Shown here: piece by piece, positions 52,045 through 59,207 of the stretch | How positions within the stretch are numbered: the first letter of the stretch is position 1 | Layout: every line of letters begins with the position of its first letter | NCBI GenBank assembly: GCA_031413815.1 | Contig: JANOFU010000037.1 | Location: 62,001 to 126,000, forward strand | DNA length: 64,000 nt | DNA from: JAGVSR01 sp031413815 | Lineage (GTDB): Bacteria > Pseudomonadota > Alphaproteobacteria > Rhizobiales > Hyphomicrobiaceae | Direction of reading: 5' to 3' | The notes under the pieces: model-generated | Seen by the model: the letters and a program-made list of their open reading frames with translations, nothing else | Told to the model about the DNA's origin: nothing | Databases searched by the model: none | Position numbers and translations under genes: made by a program

Positions 52045-53262
52045 ATGTCGCGTGAACGCAAAACAGATTGCGTGATAGCCGGGGGCGGGCCAGCCGGGAT
52101 GATGCTCGGCGTGCTGCTTGCGCGTGTGGGGGTCTCAGTTCTTGTCCTTGAGAAGCACGCTGATTTTTTCCGCGATTTTCGCGGCGACACGATCCACCCC
52201 TCGACAATGGAAGTTCTGCACGAGCTTGGTTGGCTAACAGAATTCCTCAAGTTACCACACGAGAAGGTTCATCGCCTAAGAGCAAGCTTTGGCGAGCACG
52301 AGCTCACATTGGCCGATCTCTCACGGCTTAAGGTAGCGGCACCCTTCATCGCCATGATGCCGCAATGGGACTTTCTCAATTTCCTGGCAGAGAAAGCGCG
52401 CGCATATCCAAACTTCGAACTGCGAATGAATTGCAAGGCAATAGGCTTGGTGACTGAGGAGGGGCGGGTCACTGGCATGACAGCCGAGACCGCGGAGGGA
52501 GCAGTGACCATCCACGCAAGCCTCTGTGTCGCTGCCGATGGACGCACTTCTGAACTCCGCCGTCTCTCTGGCCTTAAGGCGCATGAGTACGGTGCACCCA
52601 TGGACGCACTCTGGTTCCGGCTTCCGCGACACGCGACTGATACAGTTGAAACTCAAGCACGCTTCGACCGCGGCCGGATTTTTATCATGCTTAATCGGGG
52701 AAGCTACTGGCAATGTGCGTTTGTCATTCCGAAAGGGGCAAACCAGGGCATTCGAGCAAAAGGTCTTGCTGAATTCCGCAAAGCCGTTAGCGCACTTTTG
52801 CCGGTCGACGCTGAACGCTCCAACGACATTGCCAGTCTGGACGATGTGAAGCTGCTGGTCGTGCAAGTTGACCGGCTCAAGCGTTGGTGGAAGCCCGGGT
52901 TGTTGTGCATCGGCGACGCAGCCCATGCCATGAGCCCGGTTGGGGGAGTTGGCATCAATCTCGCGATTCAAGATGCGGTTGCGACGGCCAACCTTCTTGG
53001 CGCTGCGTTGCGCGACAAAAGATTGACGGATCGTGATGTTGAAAATGTCCAGAAGCGGCGTGATTGGGCGACGCGCGCAACTCAGCGGATGCAGCTTTTC
53101 CTCCAGCGGACTGTTATTGCGCCTGCACTTGGAGACGGGGCGGCGGTTGCTCCACCGCTCGCTCTGCGGCTGATCACGGGCTTGCCACTTTTGTCCCGGA
53201 TTCCCGCTCGCCTTCTTGGTCTCGGGTTCCAGCCAGAACATATTGCAAAGCCGATGGCCTAG
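52045..53262 (+). CDS. FAD-dependent aromatic-type monooxygenase (PHBH/UbiH-like)
   Basis: 405 residues. FAD-binding DCVIAGGGPAGMMLGVLLARVG (Rossmann), VAADGRTSELRRLSGL (DG motif), and CIGDAAHAMSPVGGVGINLA (GD motif). This is the three-motif signature of class A flavin monooxygenases. Substrate unknown: ubiquinone hydroxylation or aromatic hydroxylation both possible. Its base composition looks lower in GC (more CTT, TCA, AAG-type codons) than neighbours hflX and mazG, hinting at acquisition, but I have not computed this. Confidence 0.85.
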   Translation: MSRERKTDCVIAGGGPAGMMLGVLLARVGVSVLVLEKHADFFRDFRGDTIHPSTMEVLHELGWLTEFLKLPHEKVHRLRASFGEHELTLADLSRLKVAAPFIAMMPQWDFLNFLAEKARAYPNFELRMNCKAIGLVTEEGRVTGMTAETAEGAVTIHASLCVAADGRTSELRRLSGLKAHEYGAPMDALWFRLPRHATDTVETQARFDRGRIFIMLNRGSYWQCAFVIPKGANQGIRAKGLAEFRKAVSALLPVDAERSNDIASLDDVKLLVVQVDRLKRWWKPGLLCIGDAAHAMSPVGGVGINLAIQDAVATANLLGAALRDKRLTDRDVENVQKRRDWATRATQRMQLFLQRTVIAPALGDGAAVAPPLALRLITGLPLLSRIPARLLGLGFQPEHIAKPMA

Positions 53263-54362
53263 CCGGCCGGATCTGCTTTGTCCTTTGCCCGCACTTCATC
53301 CCAAAACCGGTCCATCTCTTCGAGCGTGGATTGATCGGGCGTGCGGCCGTCTTCGGCAAGGCGAGCCTCGATGTAGGCAAAGCGGCGTGTGAACTTGTGG
53401 TTTGCGCCGCGCAGTGCTGTCTCGGGATCGATGTCGAGGTGGCGCGCGATATTGGCCATGACGAACAACAGATCGCCAAGCTCTTCTTCGATCTTGCAGC
53501 GATTGGCTACACCGGGGTCAGATCCTGCGGGTCTGACCCCATTGCGATCACTAGTTGGCGTGGGGCTTGGGGTCAGACCCGCAGGATCTGACCCCAACGC
53601 CGAACCTCGCGGATCGCCCGACAGGGCGACCTCTTCGAACTCAGCCAATTCTTCGCGCAGTTTGCCGAACACAGGGCCGAGCGACGGCCAGTCAAATCCA
53701 ACGCGCGCGGCTTTGTCCTGCAACTTGACGGCGCGCGTCAGCGCAGGAAGGCCGATGGGGACGTCGGAGAGCAGTGATTGCGCTTCCAGCCTGTTTGGTT
53801 CCCCTCCCCCTAGTGGGGAGGGGTTAGGGGTGGGGGGCAGAGGCTGCTTCGCATCTTCGCGGGTTCGGCCAGCCTCAACACCCCACTCCCGGCCCCTCCC
53901 CGTCGAGGGGAGGGGTGCCGTGGCTGGCGATCCGGCGCGGGCTAACCGCTCGTTCGCCTTCTCCGCACGTTCCTCCACCTTGATGCGCGCCCAGAAATCG
54001 GGTTGTGCGCCAGCCGCGCGCTGCTCAGGCGTGCCAAACACGTGCGGGTGACGGCGTAGCATTTTGTTTGCGACACTATTGGCGACATCGTCAAACACGA
54101 AGGCGCCTTGCTCCTCAGCGATGCGGGAATGGTAGACGACCTGGAGCAGTAGATCGCCCAGCTCGTCTTTGAGATCCACCAGATCCCGGCGGGCGATCGC
54201 GTCCGCCACCTCGTAGGCTTCCTCAATGGTGTACGGCGCGATCGACTCAAAGGTCTGCTCTAGGTCCCACGGGCAACCTGTGCCCGGGGTTCTGAGATCA
54301 GCCATGATGGAGAGAAGGCGAGCGAGGCCGCCCGGTGCGCCGGATGTCTGTGTCATATGCAA
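53259..54362 (-). CDS. mazG: Nucleotide pyrophosphohydrolase MazG with two palindromic in-frame insertions
   Basis: 367 residues; typical bacterial MazG is about 260-280. The start (LARLLSIMADLRTPGTGCPWDLEQTF) and the metal-binding EEAYEVADAI...DLKDELGDLLLQVVYHS are normal. Where the second MazG half should begin, it reads SLLSDVPIGLPALTRAVKLQDKAARVGFDWP, also normal. Ahead of this is a low-complexity insert (residues ~140-190: PSTGRGREWGVEAGRTR, PPTPNPSPLGGGEP), encoded by the inverted palindromes at 53801-53917. A second insert (residues ~248-280: SDPAGLTPSPTPTSDRNGV, RPAGSDPG), encoded by the inverted pair at 53514-53595, separates GDPRG from KIEEELGDLLFVMANIARHL. Both keep the frame. NTP pyrophosphatase, maybe still active. 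Confidence 0.9.
   Translation of the reverse strand: MHMTQTSGAPGGLARLLSIMADLRTPGTGCPWDLEQTFESIAPYTIEEAYEVADAIARRDLVDLKDELGDLLLQVVYHSRIAEEQGAFVFDDVANSVANKMLRRHPHVFGTPEQRAAGAQPDFWARIKVEERAEKANERLARAGSPATAPLPSTGRGREWGVEAGRTREDAKQPLPPTPNPSPLGGGEPNRLEAQSLLSDVPIGLPALTRAVKLQDKAARVGFDWPSLGPVFGKLREELAEFEEVALSGDPRGSALGSDPAGLTPSPTPTSDRNGVRPAGSDPGVANRCKIEEELGDLLFVMANIARHLDIDPETALRGANHKFTRRFAYIEARLAEDGRTPDQSTLEEMDRFWDEVRAKDKADPAG
53514..53595. repeat. Perfect inverted pair of family A palindromes inside mazG
   Basis: 53514-53541 and 53568-53595 are exact inverse copies of 28 bases, separated by 26 bases. Each has GGGGTCAG...CTGACCCC ends, a variant of the GGTGTCAGACACC family. The whole unit (about 90 bases) is read in frame by mazG and encodes about 30 residues of Pro/Gly/Ser/Asp-rich sequence that MazG proteins normally lack. 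Confidence 0.9.
53801..53917. repeat. Inverted pair of family B palindromes inside mazG
   Basis: Arms 53801-53837 (CCCCTCCCCCTAGTGGGGAG...) and 53878-53917 (...CCCCGTCGAGGGGAGGGG) are related in inverted orientation. Each is itself a hairpin flanked by GGGGTGGGG / CCCCACTCC. The same arrangement occurs at 21441-21555. mazG reads through it in frame, yielding about 40 additional residues. Confidence 0.85.
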
Positions 54363-54365
54363 AGA

Positions 54366-55037
54366 CTAGACGAGGAGGGGCTCGCGGGCGAGGGGCTGCG
54401 GCCTCGCGCCATGGGCCCAGTCCACCAGTTGGCCGCGCCACGAGACTGCCAGCGCCAATGGCACGAGCCAGCAGATCCAGGTTGCCACCGCGTAGGTCGC
54501 TTCGAACGGCAAATCGAGCAGGATGGCTGTGCCCGTGACGACCCGAAACCAAACCGCACCGGTCGTGACGGCGGCCATGGCCAGCATCATCACAATGTGC
54601 CGGTCGCGCTCACCAGCGCGGATGGCCCGCCAGCCGGCCAAAAAGAGCGCCAGCCACACGACGCCTTGGGCAAAGAAGCCTGCGCGCGCCGGCAGCGAGG
54701 AGTGACTGAATATGGCAACTGGCAGCGCCGTCAGCCCTCCGATCACCACGAAAGCGCCCAACAGCCGGCCCATCATGCGGTGAAGGCGCGCGCGATGCCG
54801 GATCGCAATGACGACCGGCAGCATCAGCAGCACGAGCGCCGATGCCAGCATATGAACCCGGAACACGCCGGGAAGTTTCAGATCGACGAGATGCATTTCG
54901 AAAGGTAGTGCGATGAGCCCCGAGCCCGATCCAATCGCAACCACGCCAACCGGCACAATAAGCAGCGCCAGAGCCGCCAGGGCAGGCGTGCCCAGCGCGC
55001 GCAGATCAGCCAGTGCGTTCGGACGCGTCATCGTCAT
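54366..55037 (-). CDS. DUF2306-like membrane protein
   Basis: About 223 residues from the ATG at 55037 (or 55031). Seven to eight hydrophobic helices. The pattern VFRVHMLASALVLLMLPV...RARLHRMMGRLLGAFVVIGGL...ERDRHIVMMLAMAAVTTGAVWFRV resembles DUF2306 family proteins (H..HR..GR and a second His-rich helix), which may carry heme or quinone but are uncharacterised. It begins in the same four bases (CATG) where the opposite-strand gene begins, leaving no intergenic space. Confidence 0.68.
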   Translation of the reverse strand: MTMTRPNALADLRALGTPALAALALLIVPVGVVAIGSGSGLIALPFEMHLVDLKLPGVFRVHMLASALVLLMLPVVIAIRHRARLHRMMGRLLGAFVVIGGLTALPVAIFSHSSLPARAGFFAQGVVWLALFLAGWRAIRAGERDRHIVMMLAMAAVTTGAVWFRVVTGTAILLDLPFEATYAVATWICWLVPLALAVSWRGQLVDWAHGARPQPLAREPLLV

Positions 55038-55542
55038 GGCAACTGGTGTCGCATTGGTGTGTGGCCTCTCTTGGGCAATGGGCGGCGCTGCACCGGATTT
55101 CGGTGTGTCGAGAGCCGCCGCAGCGCCCGCCTTGACGGATATCGGCGGCCGATGGTCGGGCAAGCCGCGCATCCTGTCGGCCGACGCCTCGCGCTGCGGA
55201 CCCGAAGGCTGCACCTTGACGCTCGACATCGTCGCTTGCGCCGAGGGCTGGTGCGGGATCGACGTCACCAAAGATCAAACCTGCGGGGGCAAGGCGCTAC
55301 AACTCACACCCATGAAAGATGAGCGGCTCGGCTTCACCGGCAAGCTGACACTGGCGGATGGCACGCAGGCTTATGTGGTCGAAACAGTTCTGCGCGAAGG
55401 CGAGAACGGCCAGCCGCCGCGGCTGAATTTCGTTGGCGATACCGGGCCGGAGTTGATGATCTTCCGCCGCTCGTTCCCGTTCAGCGCGCAGCTGGCACGT
55501 ACGGGTGATGCGGTCTGTAAGCTGGACAAGCCGGTGTCATGA
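55036..55542 (+). CDS. Exported hypothetical protein
   Basis: 168 residues from the ATG at 55036. The signal peptide (MATGVALVCGLSWAMGGAAP...) is cleaved around RAAAAPA. The mature domain has GGRWSGKPRILSADASRCGP, then EGCTLTLDIVAC, EGWCGIDV and TCGGKALQL, with six cysteines that are probably paired. No family recognised. Divergent from the DUF2306-like gene with overlapping start codons. Confidence 0.7.
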   Translation: MATGVALVCGLSWAMGGAAPDFGVSRAAAAPALTDIGGRWSGKPRILSADASRCGPEGCTLTLDIVACAEGWCGIDVTKDQTCGGKALQLTPMKDERLGFTGKLTLADGTQAYVVETVLREGENGQPPRLNFVGDTGPELMIFRRSFPFSAQLARTGDAVCKLDKPVS

Positions 55543-55562
55543 TAGATTGATGTCATGGGATT

Positions 55563-55595
55563 GGTGTCGGGCACCACTCAGAGGTGCCTGACACC
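55563..55595. repeat. Palindromic repeat, family A, copy 6
   Basis: GGTGTCGGGCACC and GGTGCCTGACACC arms around a 7-base spacer. The arm changes are compensatory (GTC/GAC kept, inner GG/CC changed in both), which argues for pairing being maintained. It lies 20 bases before the start of the DUF938 gene. Confidence 0.85.
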
Positions 55596-55614
55596 AACGG
55601 AACACCGGACAACC

Positions 55615-56247
55615 ATGAACGCTGACGCCCGCCGCTACGCGCCATCGACCGTTCGCAATCGCGAGGCGATCCTCGCAGTACTCAAACCGCATTTGCCCGG
55701 GCGCGGACTAGTTTTGGAAGTGGCCAGTGGGGCGGGAGAACACACAGCCTTCTTCGCTGCTGCTTGCGGGCCTGATCTCAGTTTTCAGCCGACCGATCCG
55801 GACGCGGCGTCGCACGCGAGTATCGATGCGTGGGCGGGTGCGCTGGGACTTGCAAACGTGCGCCCGGCGCTTGTCCTCGATGCGGCGGCAGTGACCTGGC
55901 CCGTTGACCAGGCCGACGCCGTCATCTGCATCAACATGATCCACATCGCGCCGTGGTCCGCGACTGAGGGATTGATCCGCGGTGCGGCGCGTGTGCTGCC
56001 GCCGGGTGGGTTGCTTTATATCTATGGACCCTATCGCAGGGATGGTCAGCACACCGCGCCGAGCAACGAAGCGTTCGACCGCGATCTCAAATCGAGAAAT
56101 CCTGAGTGGGGCGTTCGGGACCTTGAGGCGGTTACCGAGGTGGCAGCGAAGCACGGCTTCAGTGCGCCGCTCGTTGAGCAGATGCCCGCGAACAATCTGT
56201 CGGTCATGTTCCGGCGGCCCTTGGCCATTGCCGCAAATTCTGCGTAG
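55615..56247 (+). CDS. DUF938 SAM-dependent methyltransferase-like protein
   Basis: 210 residues from the ATG at 55615. Class I methyltransferase fold: GRGLVLEVASGAGEHTAFFA (SAM-binding glycine motif), DLSFQPTDPD, ADAVICINMIHIAPW, GGLLYIYGPYRRDG, and the DUF938 hallmark NEAFDRDLKSRNPEWGVRDL. The substrate of this family is unknown. Family A palindromes lie 20 bases before its start and 3 bases after its stop. Confidence 0.88.
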   Translation: MNADARRYAPSTVRNREAILAVLKPHLPGRGLVLEVASGAGEHTAFFAAACGPDLSFQPTDPDAASHASIDAWAGALGLANVRPALVLDAAAVTWPVDQADAVICINMIHIAPWSATEGLIRGAARVLPPGGLLYIYGPYRRDGQHTAPSNEAFDRDLKSRNPEWGVRDLEAVTEVAAKHGFSAPLVEQMPANNLSVMFRRPLAIAANSA

Positions 56248-56249
56248 AA

Positions 56250-56282
56250 GGTGTCAGACACCTATGAGAGGTGTCTCACACC
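56250..56282. repeat. Palindromic repeat, family A, copy 7
   Basis: GGTGTCAGACACC and GGTGTCTCACACC arms, 7-base spacer, directly after the stop of the DUF938 gene. The open frame of the next gene extends back into it (GTG at 56271), though its better start is downstream. Confidence 0.88.
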
Positions 56283-56306
56283 GCGTCCTCCAAGGCCGAT
56301 CCCGAC

Positions 56307-57062
56307 ATGCAAGCCCTGCGCGTGCTCCTCAACGGTTTCATCATGGCGGCGGAGATCGCCGCGGTGGCTGCTGTGGCATGGCTTGGACTTCGCTATCCGG
56401 TGGCGTTCGCGGCGCTGACAGCGGCGCTGGCGCTGATCATTGGATCGCGGCTCGAGATCATGCGGCTCCGAAACGAATGGCCGTTCTACTTTGGCACCGG
56501 GCGGGCAGGGGGCGGGGTACTCGTTCCTATCGTCGGCCTGCTGGAAGCGATTTTCAAAAGCCTGCTGGCGGGGGTCGCCGCGCTGTTCACATTTTCGGGT
56601 ACAGACCAGGACCGCCTGCTGTGGGTGGCGATCGCGTTCGGCGTGGTGGTCTACGCAGGGTCCGCGCTGCTGAGAATGCTCACCTACAAACTTGACGCCA
56701 TGCCGACGCGCTGGGGGTTCTTCAGATTGGGTCCGCCGCTGGGGCTGATGTTCTCCGCCGGCCTTGCCGTGATGGCGCTCTATGGTTTGGTGCCATCGCC
56801 GACCGTCAGCGACATCGGCTGGAGCATCGTCTGGGAAATGCCCAAGACGCCAAACGTTGAGCAGGTGAGCGAGTTGTTCTTCCGGCTCAAGCAGGCGTTC
56901 GACGATTTCGTCGTGACGCTTCTGGGCACGTTTATGCCCGCAAGCTGGGCACGCGTTCTTGGCATCGTGCTGAGCGTCAATGTGTTGGCCGGTTTCGTGG
57001 CCGCGATTTACGCTGCGATCATCGCAGCGTGCGTGCGCAAAGCCGAGGCGCATCTGCCATAG
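56307..57062 (+). CDS. Multi-helix membrane protein, function unknown
   Basis: About 251 residues from the ATG at 56307; GTG 56271 lies within a palindromic repeat and is less likely. Six hydrophobic segments (about residues 5-50, 70-95, 110-130, 145-170, 215-245). The polar loop around 175-205 contains WEMPKTPNVEQVSELFFRLK. No family recognised. No adjacent partner. Confidence 0.7.
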   Translation: MQALRVLLNGFIMAAEIAAVAAVAWLGLRYPVAFAALTAALALIIGSRLEIMRLRNEWPFYFGTGRAGGGVLVPIVGLLEAIFKSLLAGVAALFTFSGTDQDRLLWVAIAFGVVVYAGSALLRMLTYKLDAMPTRWGFFRLGPPLGLMFSAGLAVMALYGLVPSPTVSDIGWSIVWEMPKTPNVEQVSELFFRLKQAFDDFVVTLLGTFMPASWARVLGIVLSVNVLAGFVAAIYAAIIAACVRKAEAHLP

Positions 57063-57120
57063 AGCCGCGAGAGTGCCGCCAAGTTCCAAGTTCGTACTCG
57101 CACCCTACCTCCACCGTTCG

Positions 57121-57136
57121 CATAATATATATTATG
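57121..57136. repeat. Perfect 16 bp AT palindrome
   Basis: CATAATATATATTATG, fully palindromic and only 12% GC in a GC-rich chromosome, followed by GAAAATAATGA. It lies between the convergent membrane-protein and pepA genes, so it is unlikely to be an operator for either. It may mark a hidden promoter or a structured site. Confidence 0.6.
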
Positions 57137-57200
57137 GAAAATAATGACAAGGAGCGCTGTTATTTGAACTTGGTACAGGTTGACAGAATTTGTTAATCTT

Positions 57201-57242
57201 CACTGCCCACTGCCCACTGCCCACTGCCCACTGCCCACTGCC
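57201..57242. repeat. Six perfect tandem copies of a 7-base unit
   Basis: CACTGCC repeated six times without error, 24 bases beyond the pepA stop, in the space between two convergent genes. A related GGCAACA/GGCAACG-type array is visible near 28642-28665. Likely to vary in copy number through slippage. Confidence 0.9.
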
Positions 57243-57265
57243 GAATTGCCAACTGAGCCTTTACG

Positions 57266-58801
57266 TCACTTCTCATGGTTATCCGCCACGAACCTGTCGA
57301 GCAGCCGCACACCCCAGCCCGACCCCCAGCTCGTGTTAATGTCCGTTCGTCCGCTGTCCATCGCCGTGCCGGCGATATCGAGATGCGCCCACGGCGTATC
57401 CTTGATGAAGCGATGCAGAAACGCTGCCGCCGTGCACGAGCCGCCCCAGCGGCCGCCCATGTTCTTCATGTCGGCAAACTTGCTGTCGATCATCTTGTCG
57501 TAGGCTTTGTCGACCGGCATGCGCCAGATCTTCTCGCCCGTCGCCTTGGCGGCGTCGTTGAGATCGGCGCACAGCTTGTCGTCGTTGCTGAATAGGCCCG
57601 CGTACTCCTTGCCCAGCGCCACCATAATGGCGCCCGTTAGTGTCGCCAGATCGATGACGAGCTTCGGCTTGAACCGCTCCTGCGTGTACCAGAGCACGTC
57701 GGCCAGCACGAGGCGGCCTTCGGCGTCGGTGTTGATGATTTCGACGGTCTGACCTGACATGGACTTGATGATGTCGCCGGGGCGCACGGCATTACCCGAC
57801 GGCATGTTTTCAACGAGCCCGACGAGACCGACAGCGTTCACGTTGGCCTTGCGCTCCGCCAATGCCGACATCAGACCGACGACGGCGGCTGCGCCGCCCA
57901 TGTCGCCCTTCATGTCTTCCATGCCGGCGCCCGGCTTGATCGAAATGCCGCCGGTATCGAACACGACACCCTTGCCGACGAAGGCAATCGTTTTGGCGCG
58001 CTTCGACTTGGCACCATTCCACTGCATGATAACGACGCGCGAGGGTCGCGTACTGCCCTGCCCGACGCACAAAAGCGTGTTCATTTTCAGGGCTGTGAGC
58101 GCGTCCACATCGAGCACTTCGATCTCAAGCCCTGTGCGTTCGAGCTCCTTGATCCGGTCGGCGAATTCAACCGGCCCGAGCTCGTTGGCGGGCTCATTGA
58201 CCAAGTTCCGGGCAATCACAATGCCATTGGCGACGGCACGATGGCGCGCAAAGGCGGTCCGCGCCTTCTCGGGATCGGCGCAATGAATGACGAGACGTTC
58301 CAGGCCATCGCGGGTCCCAGACGCACCCACTTCGCTGGCGTCATCGCTGCCGGATTTGCGCGTTTGGTACTTGGTGAAGCTATAGTGGCGCAGCAACGCG
58401 CCAAACGCGAGGGTGGCCGCCGCCGCCTCGTCCTTGGTATCGCCCGTGTCAGCGAAATCCGAAACGATGCTGGCGCGCTGGGTCTTGCGGGCGGCAATCT
58501 GCCCGTAGGCATACCCACCGAGCATCGCCCAGTCCGTCTCATTCAGGTCTTCGGTCTTGCCCGCGCCCGCGAGGATCAGCCGCGCGATGTCGAGCTTGGG
58601 AGGCGCCAGCAGTTCAATCGATGATTTTGCTTTTCCCTTGAAACTTGCTGCATCTGCCGCCTTCAACACCGCTCCGCCGCTCTTTTGGTTGAGTGCCGTC
58701 ACCGCACTCCCCATCCCCAATTCGCGGCTGGCGAACGCGACGCAAACGGGCTCTGGATTGGCGTTCAGCGGCGAAAAGACAATATCGAGGTGGTCAGTCA
58801 T
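57266..58801 (-). CDS. pepA: Leucyl aminopeptidase PepA
   Basis: 511 residues from the ATG at 58801 (MTDHLDIVF); the frame is open to 58981 but not conserved there. M17 metalloprotease: GKGVVFDTGGISIKPGAGMEDMKGDMGGAA with the dimetal Lys/Asp, NTDAEGRLVLADVL (signature), ATLTGAIMVALG. It removes N-terminal Leu and other residues from peptides. Head-to-head with the lpt genes across a 406-base space. Confidence 0.97.
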   Translation of the reverse strand: MTDHLDIVFSPLNANPEPVCVAFASRELGMGSAVTALNQKSGGAVLKAADAASFKGKAKSSIELLAPPKLDIARLILAGAGKTEDLNETDWAMLGGYAYGQIAARKTQRASIVSDFADTGDTKDEAAAATLAFGALLRHYSFTKYQTRKSGSDDASEVGASGTRDGLERLVIHCADPEKARTAFARHRAVANGIVIARNLVNEPANELGPVEFADRIKELERTGLEIEVLDVDALTALKMNTLLCVGQGSTRPSRVVIMQWNGAKSKRAKTIAFVGKGVVFDTGGISIKPGAGMEDMKGDMGGAAAVVGLMSALAERKANVNAVGLVGLVENMPSGNAVRPGDIIKSMSGQTVEIINTDAEGRLVLADVLWYTQERFKPKLVIDLATLTGAIMVALGKEYAGLFSNDDKLCADLNDAAKATGEKIWRMPVDKAYDKMIDSKFADMKNMGGRWGGSCTAAAFLHRFIKDTPWAHLDIAGTAMDSGRTDINTSWGSGWGVRLLDRFVADNHEK

Positions 58802-59207
58802 CGTGACAGGCTCCTGGGCAGCTCGGCTCCGTCCAGCTGGAGGCGCGCACCTCAAGCGGAGCGGGCGCACCGTGCAGGCCCCTTCGACGGCGCACCAGCG
58901 CCGCTGGGAGTGCTCTGCTGCCGGCAAGGGGAGAGAAAGCGGTTTCAAAACAATGATTAAACGGTTCGGAGCGAACTGCAAGCCGGGCCTGTGGGGATCA
59001 AGACCGAACCCAGACCGGCGCAGGACTTACAGGCACAAGAGCAAGCTCCGAATCTGCCGCTAGGGCCTTGGACTGGGCCGAAATTCCGCCACCGTGCTAT
59101 GGGACGGCCATGTGGGGCGCGATCAGGGGAATCGCGTGCCACGCCAGCCTGACCGTTTACCACGATCCCTCGTTGCCACGACACCTAGGCAGTTGGCCGG
59201 ACCAGAG
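58802..59207. other. Divergent promoter space pepA / lptF
   Basis: 406 bases between the starts of pepA (minus) and lptF (plus). GC-rich, no credible ORF (the open extensions of both genes are unconserved) and no repeat or terminator recognised. It presumably holds both promoters. Confidence 0.5.

Noticed and set aside
57201..57242. Short regular repeat considered as a CRISPR array
   Set aside because: Units are 7 bases with no spacers and no cas genes nearby; it is a simple tandem repeat.
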